IMG/VR virus record: IMGVR_UViG_3300030107_002948
Coordinates: 1 to 25,180 of that record
Source of the DNA: a virus
Reading direction: 5' to 3' (one strand)
Length of the DNA: 25,180 nucleotides
A program made the translations under genes and the position numbers. This document shows, one piece after another, positions 3,607 through 10,552 of the stretch. The notes under the pieces are model-generated. The model was not told the origin of the DNA and searched no databases. It saw only the letters and a program-made list of their open reading frames with translations. The stretch's first letter is position 1. Each line of letters begins with the position of its first letter.

Positions 3607-3811
3607 CGCTATTCTCTTATTTTTTATCTCATCGCGCGCTATCCCCCCGTCTAAAAAATCATGGCGGCACCTATGCGCAACGTCGTCCGGAGGGGTTAAC
3701 AAATCGAGGTATTTTTTGAAAGTATAATATAGATATATATAGATAGTAGCTATATCACTACTAACAACAATACTAAGCTCTACTAAGCCTTCTCAGTTGG
3801 TGACATAGAAA

Positions 3812-3846
3812 CCTTTATATAGTTCAAAAGGTTAAAATATAATTGT
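3812..3846 (+). promoter_or_regulatory. Promoter of rightward block (MazG-like gene)
   Basis: CCTTTATATAG (3812-3822) about 30 nt before the ATG at 3847; no SD, so a leaderless or very short-leader transcript. It lacks the TTGGTAT element of the minus-strand promoters. Confidence 0.65.
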
Positions 3847-4368
3847 ATGACAAAAAGTACGCAGAACTCCATAAAATGGACATGTAATGAAATCAGGGAT
3901 TTGTTAATCTCGAAGAACAAAGCGTATGGGGATAGTGCTCTAGAACCAGACAATATTTTTAGTAAGCTCGACAATGCACAGGCTATCTGTGCACGAATCG
4001 ATGACAAGCTCAGCAGGATAAAGAATGTAGGGCTTAACGACAAAACAGAGGACACATTGGATGACCTCATAGGGTATTTAATTTTGCTCAAAATCGCACG
4101 GGAGCAAGACGGCAGCAAGACCACTGTATGGACTAGCTGTACTTGTGTCCATGGGTGGCATAATTGTACATGTCAAGATACAGGCGTTTGCACAGTAGAG
4201 CTTAATCCAGAGGATGGTACGATTGCAGGAGAAGGCTATGTGCCTCCATGGAGCTTAGAGATACCTAAGGACGCTGAAGTTAAGGTGTTCGTTTCTGACC
4301 CCGGTGATGAAATGAAGCCTATTGCTAAGAAAAGTAAAGATATAGACCTTAATCAGGAGGTAAATTAA
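3847..4368 (+). CDS. MazG/DUF1599-like protein with Cys-rich tail (173 aa)
   Basis: Residues 1 to about 92 resemble DUF1599/MazG-like phage proteins: SKNKAYGDSAL, then NAQAICARIDDKLSRI, then EDTLDDLIGYLILLKIA, the helical acidic pattern of all-alpha NTP pyrophosphohydrolase-like proteins, where Asp/Glu side chains hold Mg2+. Such viral proteins are thought to act on nucleotides or modified nucleotides; the substrate here is unknown. The tail (about 98-173) is an addition with SCTCVHGWHNCTCQDTGVC, a dense Cys/His cluster that may bind a metal, followed by an acidic end. It is the first gene of the rightward block, with a TATA box 30 nt upstream, and its TAA overlaps the next ATG by one base. 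Confidence 0.65.
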   Translation: MTKSTQNSIKWTCNEIRDLLISKNKAYGDSALEPDNIFSKLDNAQAICARIDDKLSRIKNVGLNDKTEDTLDDLIGYLILLKIAREQDGSKTTVWTSCTCVHGWHNCTCQDTGVCTVELNPEDGTIAGEGYVPPWSLEIPKDAEVKVFVSDPGDEMKPIAKKSKDIDLNQEVN

Positions 4369-5342
4369 TGTCCGACGCCAAATGGACTGCTAGCCATATG
4401 AGGCTTAGTCCTTCTAAAATAAACACTTATCTGAAGTGCCCCCGCGAATTTTACTACAACTACATAGCTAAGCTACCTCAGAAAAAGACTATACATCTAT
4501 TTCGTGGTACGTTAGTACACCAAGTATTGGAAGACTTATTTAAAAAACAATTCAAGACTTTACCCCAGTGGGAGAAAGGTGTACCAAAGTTATGGGTACA
4601 GGGCCAATTTGAAACAGGCTGGGAAGAAAAGATAGCTAAACATAAATGGTTGTGGGAAGTACACACTAAAGAAGAGATGGATGCTATGTACAAAGAGACA
4701 GAAGCATTATTACAGAACTTCGTTGACTCCGTCAACAAGAAATTAACTGAAATGGTTGATTGGAAGATATATAAGAATAAACAACAAGCATGGAATGCTG
4801 TAGCACCCAAGTATGCAGAGAAATGGGTTAAGTCCAAAGAGTACGCAATAGTAGGAGTTGTGGATGTTGTATGTAATGATTTCGATGGAGGTACTACACT
4901 TCTTGATTACAAAACAAGTAAGAGATATGGTGCATACTTACCAGAGGAGTACTATCGTCAACTAATTATCTATGCTTTTTTATATACCTTAGAAATGGGA
5001 GAGATGCCTAACTTTGTAGGTGTTAATTATTTACGTTTTGATGACACGTTTTTTGTTAAGGTTAATCAACAAGTACTTGATGAAGCAAAAGATTTGATTA
5101 AGATGGTACATGACTGCATTAAGGAACGAGAGGAATATGAAGATAGATATGAACAGAAGCCGCAAAACTTATGTAAGTGGTGTTCATTTCACAAATCGCA
5201 GGGTGGCCCCTGTGATGCAGAGATACCTAAATGGGAACCCAAAGGTAGAAAACGTAAAAAAGAAAGTTATGCAGATATAGATTCATCATTGAAAAAAGAT
5301 TTAGATGTAGATTCACAATCTCAATTTCCTGACTTCGATTAG
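4368..5342 (+). CDS. RecB/Cas4-like PD-(D/E)XK nuclease with Fe-S cysteines (324 aa)
   Basis: A 324-aa PD-(D/E)XK nuclease of the Cas4/RecB/AddB type. Motifs: C24 in TYLKCPREFYY, then RGTLVHQVLE with H51, D166 in GVVDVV, DYK at 180-182, Q198-x3-Y202 in RQLIIYAFLY, and C269, C272, C282 near the end. C24 with the three late cysteines gives the four ligands of a 4Fe-4S cluster as in Cas4 and AddB. The family cuts or resects DNA ends, so a role in viral replication, recombination or host DNA breakdown is likely. A strong SD (AGGAGGT) precedes the ATG, which overlaps the previous stop by one base. The Lys/Asp-rich tail after about 290 is not conserved in the family. Confidence 0.85.
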   Translation: MSDAKWTASHMRLSPSKINTYLKCPREFYYNYIAKLPQKKTIHLFRGTLVHQVLEDLFKKQFKTLPQWEKGVPKLWVQGQFETGWEEKIAKHKWLWEVHTKEEMDAMYKETEALLQNFVDSVNKKLTEMVDWKIYKNKQQAWNAVAPKYAEKWVKSKEYAIVGVVDVVCNDFDGGTTLLDYKTSKRYGAYLPEEYYRQLIIYAFLYTLEMGEMPNFVGVNYLRFDDTFFVKVNQQVLDEAKDLIKMVHDCIKEREEYEDRYEQKPQNLCKWCSFHKSQGGPCDAEIPKWEPKGRKRKKESYADIDSSLKKDLDVDSQSQFPDFD

Positions 5343-5347
5343 GGTAA

Positions 5348-5379
5348 TCTTTATATAGTCGCGCTGTGTAAAAAATAAC
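5348..5379 (+). promoter_or_regulatory. Promoter of surface-protein operon
   Basis: TCTTTATATAG at about 5349-5359, 25 nt before the ATG at 5380, directly after the nuclease stop. No SD, so probably leaderless. Confidence 0.65.
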
Positions 5380-6387
5380 ATGGCGCGCGATGATTACGGA
5401 GCTATTTCTGTAATCTCTGATGAAGAAAGAGAGATTTTAGGAATTGGTGGCTCTAAAAAACCTGATGAGGAAGAAGGATTATTTGAAACTCTTGGTAAAG
5501 CTGCGGATAAAGCAGGAGATACTAAGTTAGGTCAAAAGATAGCTTCTATACTTACAGTTTTTATTCTCGCGTTTTTTGGTAGTGGTACAGGCGATATAGG
5601 TATGCTACAAGATATTTTTGGAGGAGAAGAAGAAGAGCCCATGTTAAAGGGTGGATGCATGGACCCAACTGCTATAAACTACAAACCGGATGCAGATTTT
5701 GATAACGGTAGTTGTGCTTTTCCTCCTCCTGTTAAATATGGTTGTATGGATTCGTCGGCTACTAATTATGATAAACAAGCTACCCATGATAATGGTAGAT
5801 GTCAATATTTAAATCAAAATGGTACAGGTAATGAAACTCAAACTAATGAAACCGTTTATGGATGTATGGATATTGAAGCTAACAATTACAATGATAGAGC
5901 CACAGAAGACGATGGTTCTTGCGACTATGAAAACGAAGAGAACCACTGTAACCATACACAGTTAGTTCTCTGGGATGGGCTACAGTATGGTAATTACTCG
6001 AGGGAAGATAATACTTTAGATATATATGTCGATATGGACACTAATTGTGATGACCCTGACGAGCCTTTATCTGTGTTGGTGTATTATGACGTGGGTCACT
6101 TTTTCCTTGACGAAGAGGGAAACGAAACAACCCTAATGTATGACACCTTCGTATATGGAGAAACATTTTTTAATGTGTCAGGGTGGGTTGAAGATATTCA
6201 TTGGTTAAACTCAGGAGCAGAACCATATGAAGAAACGTTTGATAATTATACGGACGGAATTTATTATTTTTATGCAAGTTTTTTAGCTGATTGGAATAAT
6301 ACAGGGGAATATGAATATGTTACAAGTATTACAAATTATCCCTACTACAGCGAGGAAGATGAAGCATTTAGATTGGAGGAGGAATGA
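5380..6387 (+). CDS. Membrane-anchored GCMD-repeat surface protein (335 aa)
   Basis: Acidic 335-aa protein with one likely membrane helix (about 53-67, KIASILTVFILAFFG) after a charged start. Three repeats follow with the pattern GCMD-x2-A-x-NY-x3-A-x2-D(N/D)G-x-C (C93-C112, C122-C141, C162-C181); each may close a disulfide loop, and the Asp/Asn residues could hold Ca2+. Such repeats occur, from memory, in secreted proteins of marine microbes. The rest (about 185-335) is rich in Asp, aromatic residues and N-x-S/T sites. It could be a virion surface protein or one placed in the host envelope. It heads an operon to 7983 and its stop overlaps the next ATG. Confidence 0.6.
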   Translation: MARDDYGAISVISDEEREILGIGGSKKPDEEEGLFETLGKAADKAGDTKLGQKIASILTVFILAFFGSGTGDIGMLQDIFGGEEEEPMLKGGCMDPTAINYKPDADFDNGSCAFPPPVKYGCMDSSATNYDKQATHDNGRCQYLNQNGTGNETQTNETVYGCMDIEANNYNDRATEDDGSCDYENEENHCNHTQLVLWDGLQYGNYSREDNTLDIYVDMDTNCDDPDEPLSVLVYYDVGHFFLDEEGNETTLMYDTFVYGETFFNVSGWVEDIHWLNSGAEPYEETFDNYTDGIYYFYASFLADWNNTGEYEYVTSITNYPYYSEEDEAFRLEEE

Positions 6388-6509
6388 AGGCTAACCAGAT
6401 GTTAGTCTTAACAAATATGTTAGCGAAAATAATATCTGAATTGGATGATGTAAAAGCAATGATAAAAGAAAGTACGTTTGAAGAATCATACGGGGATGAG
6501 GAGGAGTGA
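6384..6509 (+). CDS. Tiny coiled protein (41 aa)
   Basis: A 41-aa helical, acidic frame (MKANQMLVLTNMLAKIISEL, then DDVKAMIKE). Its ATG overlaps the previous TGA, an SD (GGAGGA) precedes it, and its own TGA overlaps the next GTG start. The overlaps on both sides and the SD make it a real gene in my view. Size and position between two membrane proteins suggest an accessory peptide; no family is recognised. Confidence 0.65.
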   Translation: MKANQMLVLTNMLAKIISELDDVKAMIKESTFEESYGDEEE

Positions 6510-7039
6510 TAGAATGGATAGAAGTGTTAGAAATATTAGCCGTAGTTATGGCGAGCATAGCAGTTGCTATTGCTTTCGCGGTACTTGTCAAATTTGCGCG
6601 CCAAGCATTAAGACAAGTAAAACCAAAGCTAGTAGAAGTAGTGCCAAAGAAAACAATAAAGAAGGAGAAACCAAGTATGAGTAAAGAGAAAGGAGAAGGA
6701 GTAACATTTAACGACATATTTATGTTTATGATTGCTGTACCTTTAGTATTACTCTGGGTAGGTTTTGCAGGATTTGTTATACACAGTGGACTGCAAGACG
6801 ACTCTGTTCTTGAACAAATCGAAGGTTATACAACTTTGATAGCTATTTTAGGAGGACCAGCCCTTTTGATTATCAAAGATGCTTTAGATGTCTGGAAACA
6901 AGAACAAGCTGAGAAAACTGCATTTTACAAGGTAAAAGCACAAGCTGTTATTGATTATAATGACGCTGCTCAGAAACAAGCTCAGATGATAGAATCTAAA
7001 GCGCAAGACCAAGAACATAAGATGGAGAGTAAAAAATGA
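6506..7039 (+). CDS. Three-helix membrane protein (177 aa)
   Basis: A 177-aa protein with a GTG start overlapping the previous stop and an SD (GAGGAG) just upstream. Hydrophobic helices lie at about 7-29, 71-93 and 108-124. A Lys-rich linker (about 38-65) separates the first two, and the end (about 128-177) is a charged Gln/Lys-rich helix likely to form a coiled coil. A later ATG (at 6677) would give only the last two helices and has AAACC-rich sequence rather than a good SD before it. The topology resembles small holin-like or virion membrane proteins, but nothing is diagnostic. Confidence 0.6.
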   Translation: MIEWIEVLEILAVVMASIAVAIAFAVLVKFARQALRQVKPKLVEVVPKKTIKKEKPSMSKEKGEGVTFNDIFMFMIAVPLVLLWVGFAGFVIHSGLQDDSVLEQIEGYTTLIAILGGPALLIIKDALDVWKQEQAEKTAFYKVKAQAVIDYNDAAQKQAQMIESKAQDQEHKMESKK

Positions 7040-7149
7040 ACGACTTCGAAGTAAGAGACTTGTATAATCAAGTACAAGAATTAGAAGTGCGTATGAATGC
7101 ACTGGAAAAAAAATGTAGCAATTGTAATGATTGTTGCGAGGAGGAATAA
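7036..7149 (+). CDS. Tiny coiled-coil Cys-rich protein (37 aa)
   Basis: A 37-aa frame starting MNDFEVRDLYNQVQELEVRM, a good heptad coiled coil, ending in a cysteine cluster (CSNCNDCC: C27, C30, C33, C34). Its ATG overlaps the TGA of the membrane-protein gene and its stop is 2 nt from the next ATG. A coiled coil with an end cluster of cysteines suggests a small oligomer that binds metal or is linked by disulfides. Confidence 0.65.
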   Translation: MNDFEVRDLYNQVQELEVRMNALEKKCSNCNDCCEEE

Positions 7150-7151
7150 AT

Positions 7152-7454
7152 ATGGTAAAAGATATATTAAAAGGTGAACATTTCCACGGAAACAACCCAG
7201 ACATGAAGTTAGACTTTGCTAAACCAAGTAAAGCTGAAATAGATGAGATGAATTATAAAAAACCAATTACATCATTTAAAGAAGCAATACCTGCTAGTAA
7301 ACCTAGCACCGAAGAAAGTTATATGGGTGTACGTCCAGATTTAGGTTATGTTAACCAAACACCGAACGTCAACTTTGTAGATGACAAAAAGAACTATGCT
7401 AAGAATGATAGACCAGCTTTAACCAAAGATGGCAGACTATCTTCAGGAACATAA
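7152..7454 (+). CDS. Hypothetical protein (100 aa)
   Basis: A polar 100-aa protein with few hydrophobic stretches, rich in Lys, Asp, Asn and Pro, probably extended or partly disordered. I start it at the ATG at 7152, which has an SD (GAGGAGG, about 7-nt spacing); an in-frame TTG at 7131 would put the SD inside the gene. The gaps to both neighbours are 2 nt, so it is in the same operon as the membrane proteins. It may be a minor virion or head-associated protein by position; no family is recognised. Confidence 0.65.
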   Translation: MVKDILKGEHFHGNNPDMKLDFAKPSKAEIDEMNYKKPITSFKEAIPASKPSTEESYMGVRPDLGYVNQTPNVNFVDDKKNYAKNDRPALTKDGRLSSGT

Positions 7455-7456
7455 AG

Positions 7457-7705
7457 ATGGCAAGCGTATATAAAACAAATAAAAAAGAGAATATAGACAA
7501 GACTCTTACAATGCGTAAGAGTGGTTCCGGAGAGAAAGTTTTTAGTCACGTTGGTGGAAAAACACATGCTTTAGAACACAAAGCTATATCTAAAAAAGAA
7601 GCGTTGAAACAAATCCGAGATGTTACTGAGGAAGAACTTAAAGAAAGAAGTAGACACCACAAGAACATAGGAAAGAAACAACATTCTAAAAATAAATATA
7701 AGTAA
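7457..7705 (+). CDS. Small basic protein (82 aa)
   Basis: Lys/His-rich 82-aa protein with a basic start, a Gly-Ser stretch (RKSGSGEKVFSHVGG), a helix with KKEALKQIRDVTEEEL, and a basic end (KKQHSKNKYK). It lies 2 nt from each neighbour, with no clear SD, so it probably depends on coupling. The charge suggests nucleic-acid binding, perhaps together with the next, even more basic protein. No domain is recognised. Confidence 0.6.
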   Translation: MASVYKTNKKENIDKTLTMRKSGSGEKVFSHVGGKTHALEHKAISKKEALKQIRDVTEEELKERSRHHKNIGKKQHSKNKYK

Positions 7706-7707
7706 AC

Positions 7708-7983
7708 ATGGCACCTAGAAAGAAAACAGCAGCAGTTAAGAAGAAACAAGCAGCAGCACGTAAGAAGAAGGGTGGCTCTAACGTAGGAAAGTATAAGAAG
7801 GGTATAGCATTTGCTGGCCCTTCTGGAGGCGCGCCAGCCGGTAGTTTTCCTATTAATACATTAAAGAGAGCTAAATCAGCTCTTAAGTTAGCCCACAATG
7901 CTCCACGCCCTGCTGGTATAAAAAGAGCTGTTTATAAAAAATACCCTAGCTTACGCCCTTCAAAAAAGAAAGGCAAGAAGTAA
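7708..7983 (+). CDS. Very basic virion/DNA-binding protein candidate (91 aa)
   Basis: A 91-aa protein with a Lys/Ala-rich start like a histone tail (MAPRKKTAAVKKKQAAARKK), a Gly/Pro linker, a compact middle (FPINTLKRAKSALKLAHNA, then IKRAVYKKYPSL) and a Lys-rich end. The middle part resembles, from memory, short elements in phage head-related proteins of the FPI-x4-A-x-AL-x2-A type. A DNA-binding role, for example packaging or condensation of the genome, fits the charge. It is the last gene of the 5380-7983 operon; a new TATA box follows within 5 nt of its stop. Confidence 0.55.
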   Translation: MAPRKKTAAVKKKQAAARKKKGGSNVGKYKKGIAFAGPSGGAPAGSFPINTLKRAKSALKLAHNAPRPAGIKRAVYKKYPSLRPSKKKGKK

Positions 7984-7994
7984 GCTTTATATAG
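7984..7994 (+). promoter_or_regulatory. Promoter of sequon-rich membrane protein
   Basis: GCTTTATATAG directly after the stop at 7983. Expected start is near 8012-8016, leaving a leader of about 80 nt before the ATG at 8097, unlike the short leaders elsewhere. Confidence 0.65.
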
Positions 7995-8011
7995 ATAGAC
8001 CTTCTAAATAT

Positions 8012-8096
8012 GTATGGGCTCTCGCCTTAGGGCCATTGCCTCACAGGTTCTTTTCGCAAGTGCCACGTGGGAGTCCCAATATGGAGATATCAACAT
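8012..8096 (+). promoter_or_regulatory. Folded 5' leader
   Basis: TGGGCTC (8015-8021) can pair with GAGTCCCA (8071-8078) with one bulge, closing a region of about 60 nt that contains further short pairings and the palindrome CCACGTGG. The SD GGAG lies just after the closing stem. It may be a regulatory leader; no known riboswitch is recognised. Confidence 0.35.
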
Positions 8097-8552
8097 ATGA
8101 ATGAAACAAGTAATAACACAGCCGATAATGACGGTAATATGACAGCAGGAGACAACAACACTGCTGATGAAGGAAACATTACAGCTATTATTGAAACTGT
8201 AGAAGAATCTGGAATGTTAGATGCTTTAATGGATGAACCATTATTAGCAGCTTTAGCTGCATTAGTATTAGGATTAGGTGCATACGTTGCCTATACTGTA
8301 CCCGCAGTAAAAGAGTTAGTCTTTAAATATATAAAGAATAACGAAGCAGAGTTAATGGATTTATTAGATAAGAATCTAACCAAAGCCCAGATAAAAGCTT
8401 TTGAAAAGCTAGATGAAACAGCGCAAAAGCACGTAAAAGACTCTTTAGTTCGAAATGTATTGATTACAGCATGGGATGAGAAAGACGATGAACTTGCAGG
8501 ATTAGTTAAGTCTAAAGTCAAATCAGCCCTTGATGAAGGCAAAGCACTTTGA
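8097..8552 (+). CDS. Sequon-rich membrane protein (151 aa)
   Basis: The first 30 residues carry five N-x-S/T sites (NET, NNT, NMT, NNT, NIT) in an acidic stretch, then comes one membrane helix (about 48-68, LLAALAALVLGLGAYVAY) and a charged helical C-terminal half. This suggests an N-terminus outside the membrane with N-linked glycans and a helical domain inside the cell or virion. I use the ATG at 8097 with SD GGAG about 10 nt upstream; an in-frame start at 8067 would lie inside the folded leader. It has its own promoter and ends overlapping the next gene. No family is recognised. Confidence 0.65.
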   Translation: MNETSNNTADNDGNMTAGDNNTADEGNITAIIETVEESGMLDALMDEPLLAALAALVLGLGAYVAYTVPAVKELVFKYIKNNEAELMDLLDKNLTKAQIKAFEKLDETAQKHVKDSLVRNVLITAWDEKDDELAGLVKSKVKSALDEGKAL

Positions 8553-8887
8553 AAGACGTAGAGTTATACGAGCAAAGATTACGTCAGAGAGTCGGAGAAG
8601 CGGAATATGGTCGTCATAAAGAGCTTGTCCGTCTTCTGGCGCGCAATCTTGCTCTTGAAGACTTGCTGTGGGAAGAAATTCTTATATGTATTCGGGATGT
8701 TAACGCGAGAACAGAGCTCTTGCGACAAAGAAATCAAATCGTTCGTGACATACATACTGAATTCAGAGCATTAAATATAGAAGTCCCTACAGATGTAGAA
8801 AAGAACACAGAAACATTTGGGGCATTTTTAGAGGAATTAACACATGATGACAAACCAGAGCCACCTAAAGAAGGTATTGACAGGTAA
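8549..8887 (+). CDS. Candidate terminase small subunit (112 aa)
   Basis: A helical, charged 112-aa protein lying directly before and overlapping the large terminase gene (8844). The likely start is a TTG that overlaps the TGA of the upstream gene. The central part (LARNLALEDLLWEEILICI) and the following charged helix fit the all-helical, oligomer-forming shape of small terminases, which recognise viral DNA for packaging. The assignment rests on position and helical character, not on a recognised signature; it could instead be an unrelated head-module protein. Confidence 0.5.
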   Translation: MKDVELYEQRLRQRVGEAEYGRHKELVRLLARNLALEDLLWEEILICIRDVNARTELLRQRNQIVRDIHTEFRALNIEVPTDVEKNTETFGAFLEELTHDDKPEPPKEGIDR

Positions 8888-10511
8888 AGGTGGATTAGAT
8901 TCAAGACATTTAGAAAATATATTCAGTAAATGTAGACAAGATAAAGAAAAGATGAGAAAATTAGTTAGAGCCTTTTGCTCTGCTTACCTTGTTGACGGAG
9001 AACAACGACCTCTACGATTAAGACCCTTACAAGAAGATATAGTCTTAGAAGCACTTACAGAAAGAACAGACGACAAACAAAAGAAATTAGCTATTTTAGC
9101 ACCACGAGGTAGCGGTAAATCTTTTGCTCTTTCAGTAGCAGTTGCTATATATATGTTTTTTAATAGATTTAGAGATTTAGTATTTATACTGGCTCCTACT
9201 GAAGACCAAGCAGCTTTAATTTTTAATTATGTTTATAGACACTTTGCTGATAATTCATTTCTCAATGGCTTAGTAGCTAATTATAGGTTTCATAATAAGC
9301 CCAACATAACACTTAAGGGGGGCACAATTATGAGGAGGGCTCCATTGGCGCCAAGTAACCAAGGACAAGCTATACGAGGACAACATCCAACTTTCTTAGT
9401 TGTGGATGAAAGTCCCTTAATTGATGATAAATTGTTTATAGATAACGTAGAACCAGCGATAGTTTCAAATAAGGCCCCCTTCATAAATTTAGGTACACCA
9501 AAGTCAAAAGACAATCATATGTGGCGTTATTTGTATGACGATGGGTATGCAGATACCTTCACAAGATTACATTATACTTGGAGAGATGCAGTGAAACAAG
9601 GAGATGCTTATTCAGCTCCTTATACCGAAGAAGAAATGTTAGATAAGATGACTGAATGGGGAGAAGATTCTATCTATTGGAGGACAGAATATGAATGTGA
9701 GTTTGTAGAGTCGGTATCGAATGTATTTAATGCAGAAAAAATTAAAGGGTGTTATGATGATTACGAACTTATTAGATTGGATGGCGATGGACAGTCGGGA
9801 GGAGGCAATATTACTGTTGGGGTTGACATTGGTAAATCTGTTAACTCTACTGTTATTAGTGCATGGTCCCTTGATAAGTCTGATGACAAAAATATCGCAA
9901 GGCTTGTTTACATTGAAGAAATTAATGCCAGAACTGGTGGACATGATATTCCATACCAACGTCAACGTATTATGGATATTACCAATCAGCTTGGGGCTAA
10001 TAGGCTTATTGTGGATTGTACTGGTATCGGTGGGGCAGTTGAACAAGATTTACGGTTGGCGTGTATAGATGCTGGTGTTCATTTCGTTGCTTTCATTTTT
10101 ACGGGTGGTCCTAAAGGTACTAAAACACAAATGTACAGGGATTTTGTATCTTATGTCCAACAAGGAAGAGTAAAAGTGCCTAATCCTGAACATTTAGAAG
10201 CAGACCATGCTAAATTAATAAATAAATGGTCTCGCGAACATATAGAATTAGAATACACTATGGATGCTTCTCAAAAAACTGAAAAGATAGCAGCTCCTAG
10301 TGGAAAACATGATGATTATTGTGATAGTTCAGCAATGGGAGTACATGCTACATTATCCATGTTACCTATGTCCGGTAACTTTGGTAAATCTATTGTTTCT
10401 CGTCCTATTAATAAAAATACTAATCATGGTTCAAAATATTCAAAAGGGTCACTTTTTACGACAGGAAGACGTAAAGTAACTCTAAACAAGCAGCCTCTAC
10501 GTGGTTTCTAA
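8844..10511 (+). CDS. terL: Terminase large subunit (packaging ATPase and nuclease, 555 aa)
   Basis: DNA-packaging motor with both domains intact. ATPase: Walker A APRGSGKS (86-93), Walker B FLVVDES (184-190) and a coupling motif LGTPKS (216-221). RNase H-like nuclease: D328 in VGVDIG, D391 in LIVDCTG, and an Asp cluster KHDDYCD (488-494), the three acidic positions that bind metal for cutting concatemers. Length is normal for tailed viruses. The ATG at 8844 follows GAGGA and overlaps the upstream gene by 44 nt; an ATG one codon later is also possible. The next gene is the portal on which this motor docks. Confidence 0.95.
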   Translation: MMTNQSHLKKVLTGKGGLDSRHLENIFSKCRQDKEKMRKLVRAFCSAYLVDGEQRPLRLRPLQEDIVLEALTERTDDKQKKLAILAPRGSGKSFALSVAVAIYMFFNRFRDLVFILAPTEDQAALIFNYVYRHFADNSFLNGLVANYRFHNKPNITLKGGTIMRRAPLAPSNQGQAIRGQHPTFLVVDESPLIDDKLFIDNVEPAIVSNKAPFINLGTPKSKDNHMWRYLYDDGYADTFTRLHYTWRDAVKQGDAYSAPYTEEEMLDKMTEWGEDSIYWRTEYECEFVESVSNVFNAEKIKGCYDDYELIRLDGDGQSGGGNITVGVDIGKSVNSTVISAWSLDKSDDKNIARLVYIEEINARTGGHDIPYQRQRIMDITNQLGANRLIVDCTGIGGAVEQDLRLACIDAGVHFVAFIFTGGPKGTKTQMYRDFVSYVQQGRVKVPNPEHLEADHAKLINKWSREHIELEYTMDASQKTEKIAAPSGKHDDYCDSSAMGVHATLSMLPMSGNFGKSIVSRPINKNTNHGSKYSKGSLFTTGRRKVTLNKQPLRGF

Positions 10512-10516
10512 CAAAA

Positions 10517-10552
10517 ACTTTATATACTCATTAAGATTAATTATTTAAAGCC
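10517..10552 (+). promoter_or_regulatory. Promoter of capsid gene cluster
   Basis: CTTTATATAC (10518-10527) about 30 nt before the portal ATG at 10553, in a 41-nt gap. No SD, so probably a short or absent leader. Confidence 0.6.

Larger units (their letters stand above)
3474..3846. other. Divergent control region between left and right gene blocks
   Basis: 373 nt without a gene. It holds the two minus-strand promoters of the GIY-YIG-like gene (3485-3606), a CG-rich block with direct repeats CGCGCGCTAT (3603-3612 and 3633-3642, 30 bp apart), an inverted repeat TCCGGACG (3581-3588) with CGTCCGGA (3684-3691), then an AT-rich run (about 3720-3770) rich in TATA/ATAG, and the plus-strand promoter at 3812-3846. 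Transcription diverges here. An AT-rich stretch beside a CG-rich repeat block could also be a replication origin, which I cannot establish. Confidence 0.5.

Noticed and set aside
8067-8096. Ten extra N-terminal codons for the sequon-rich membrane protein
   Set aside because: They fall in the folded leader and precede the SD used by the ATG at 8097.
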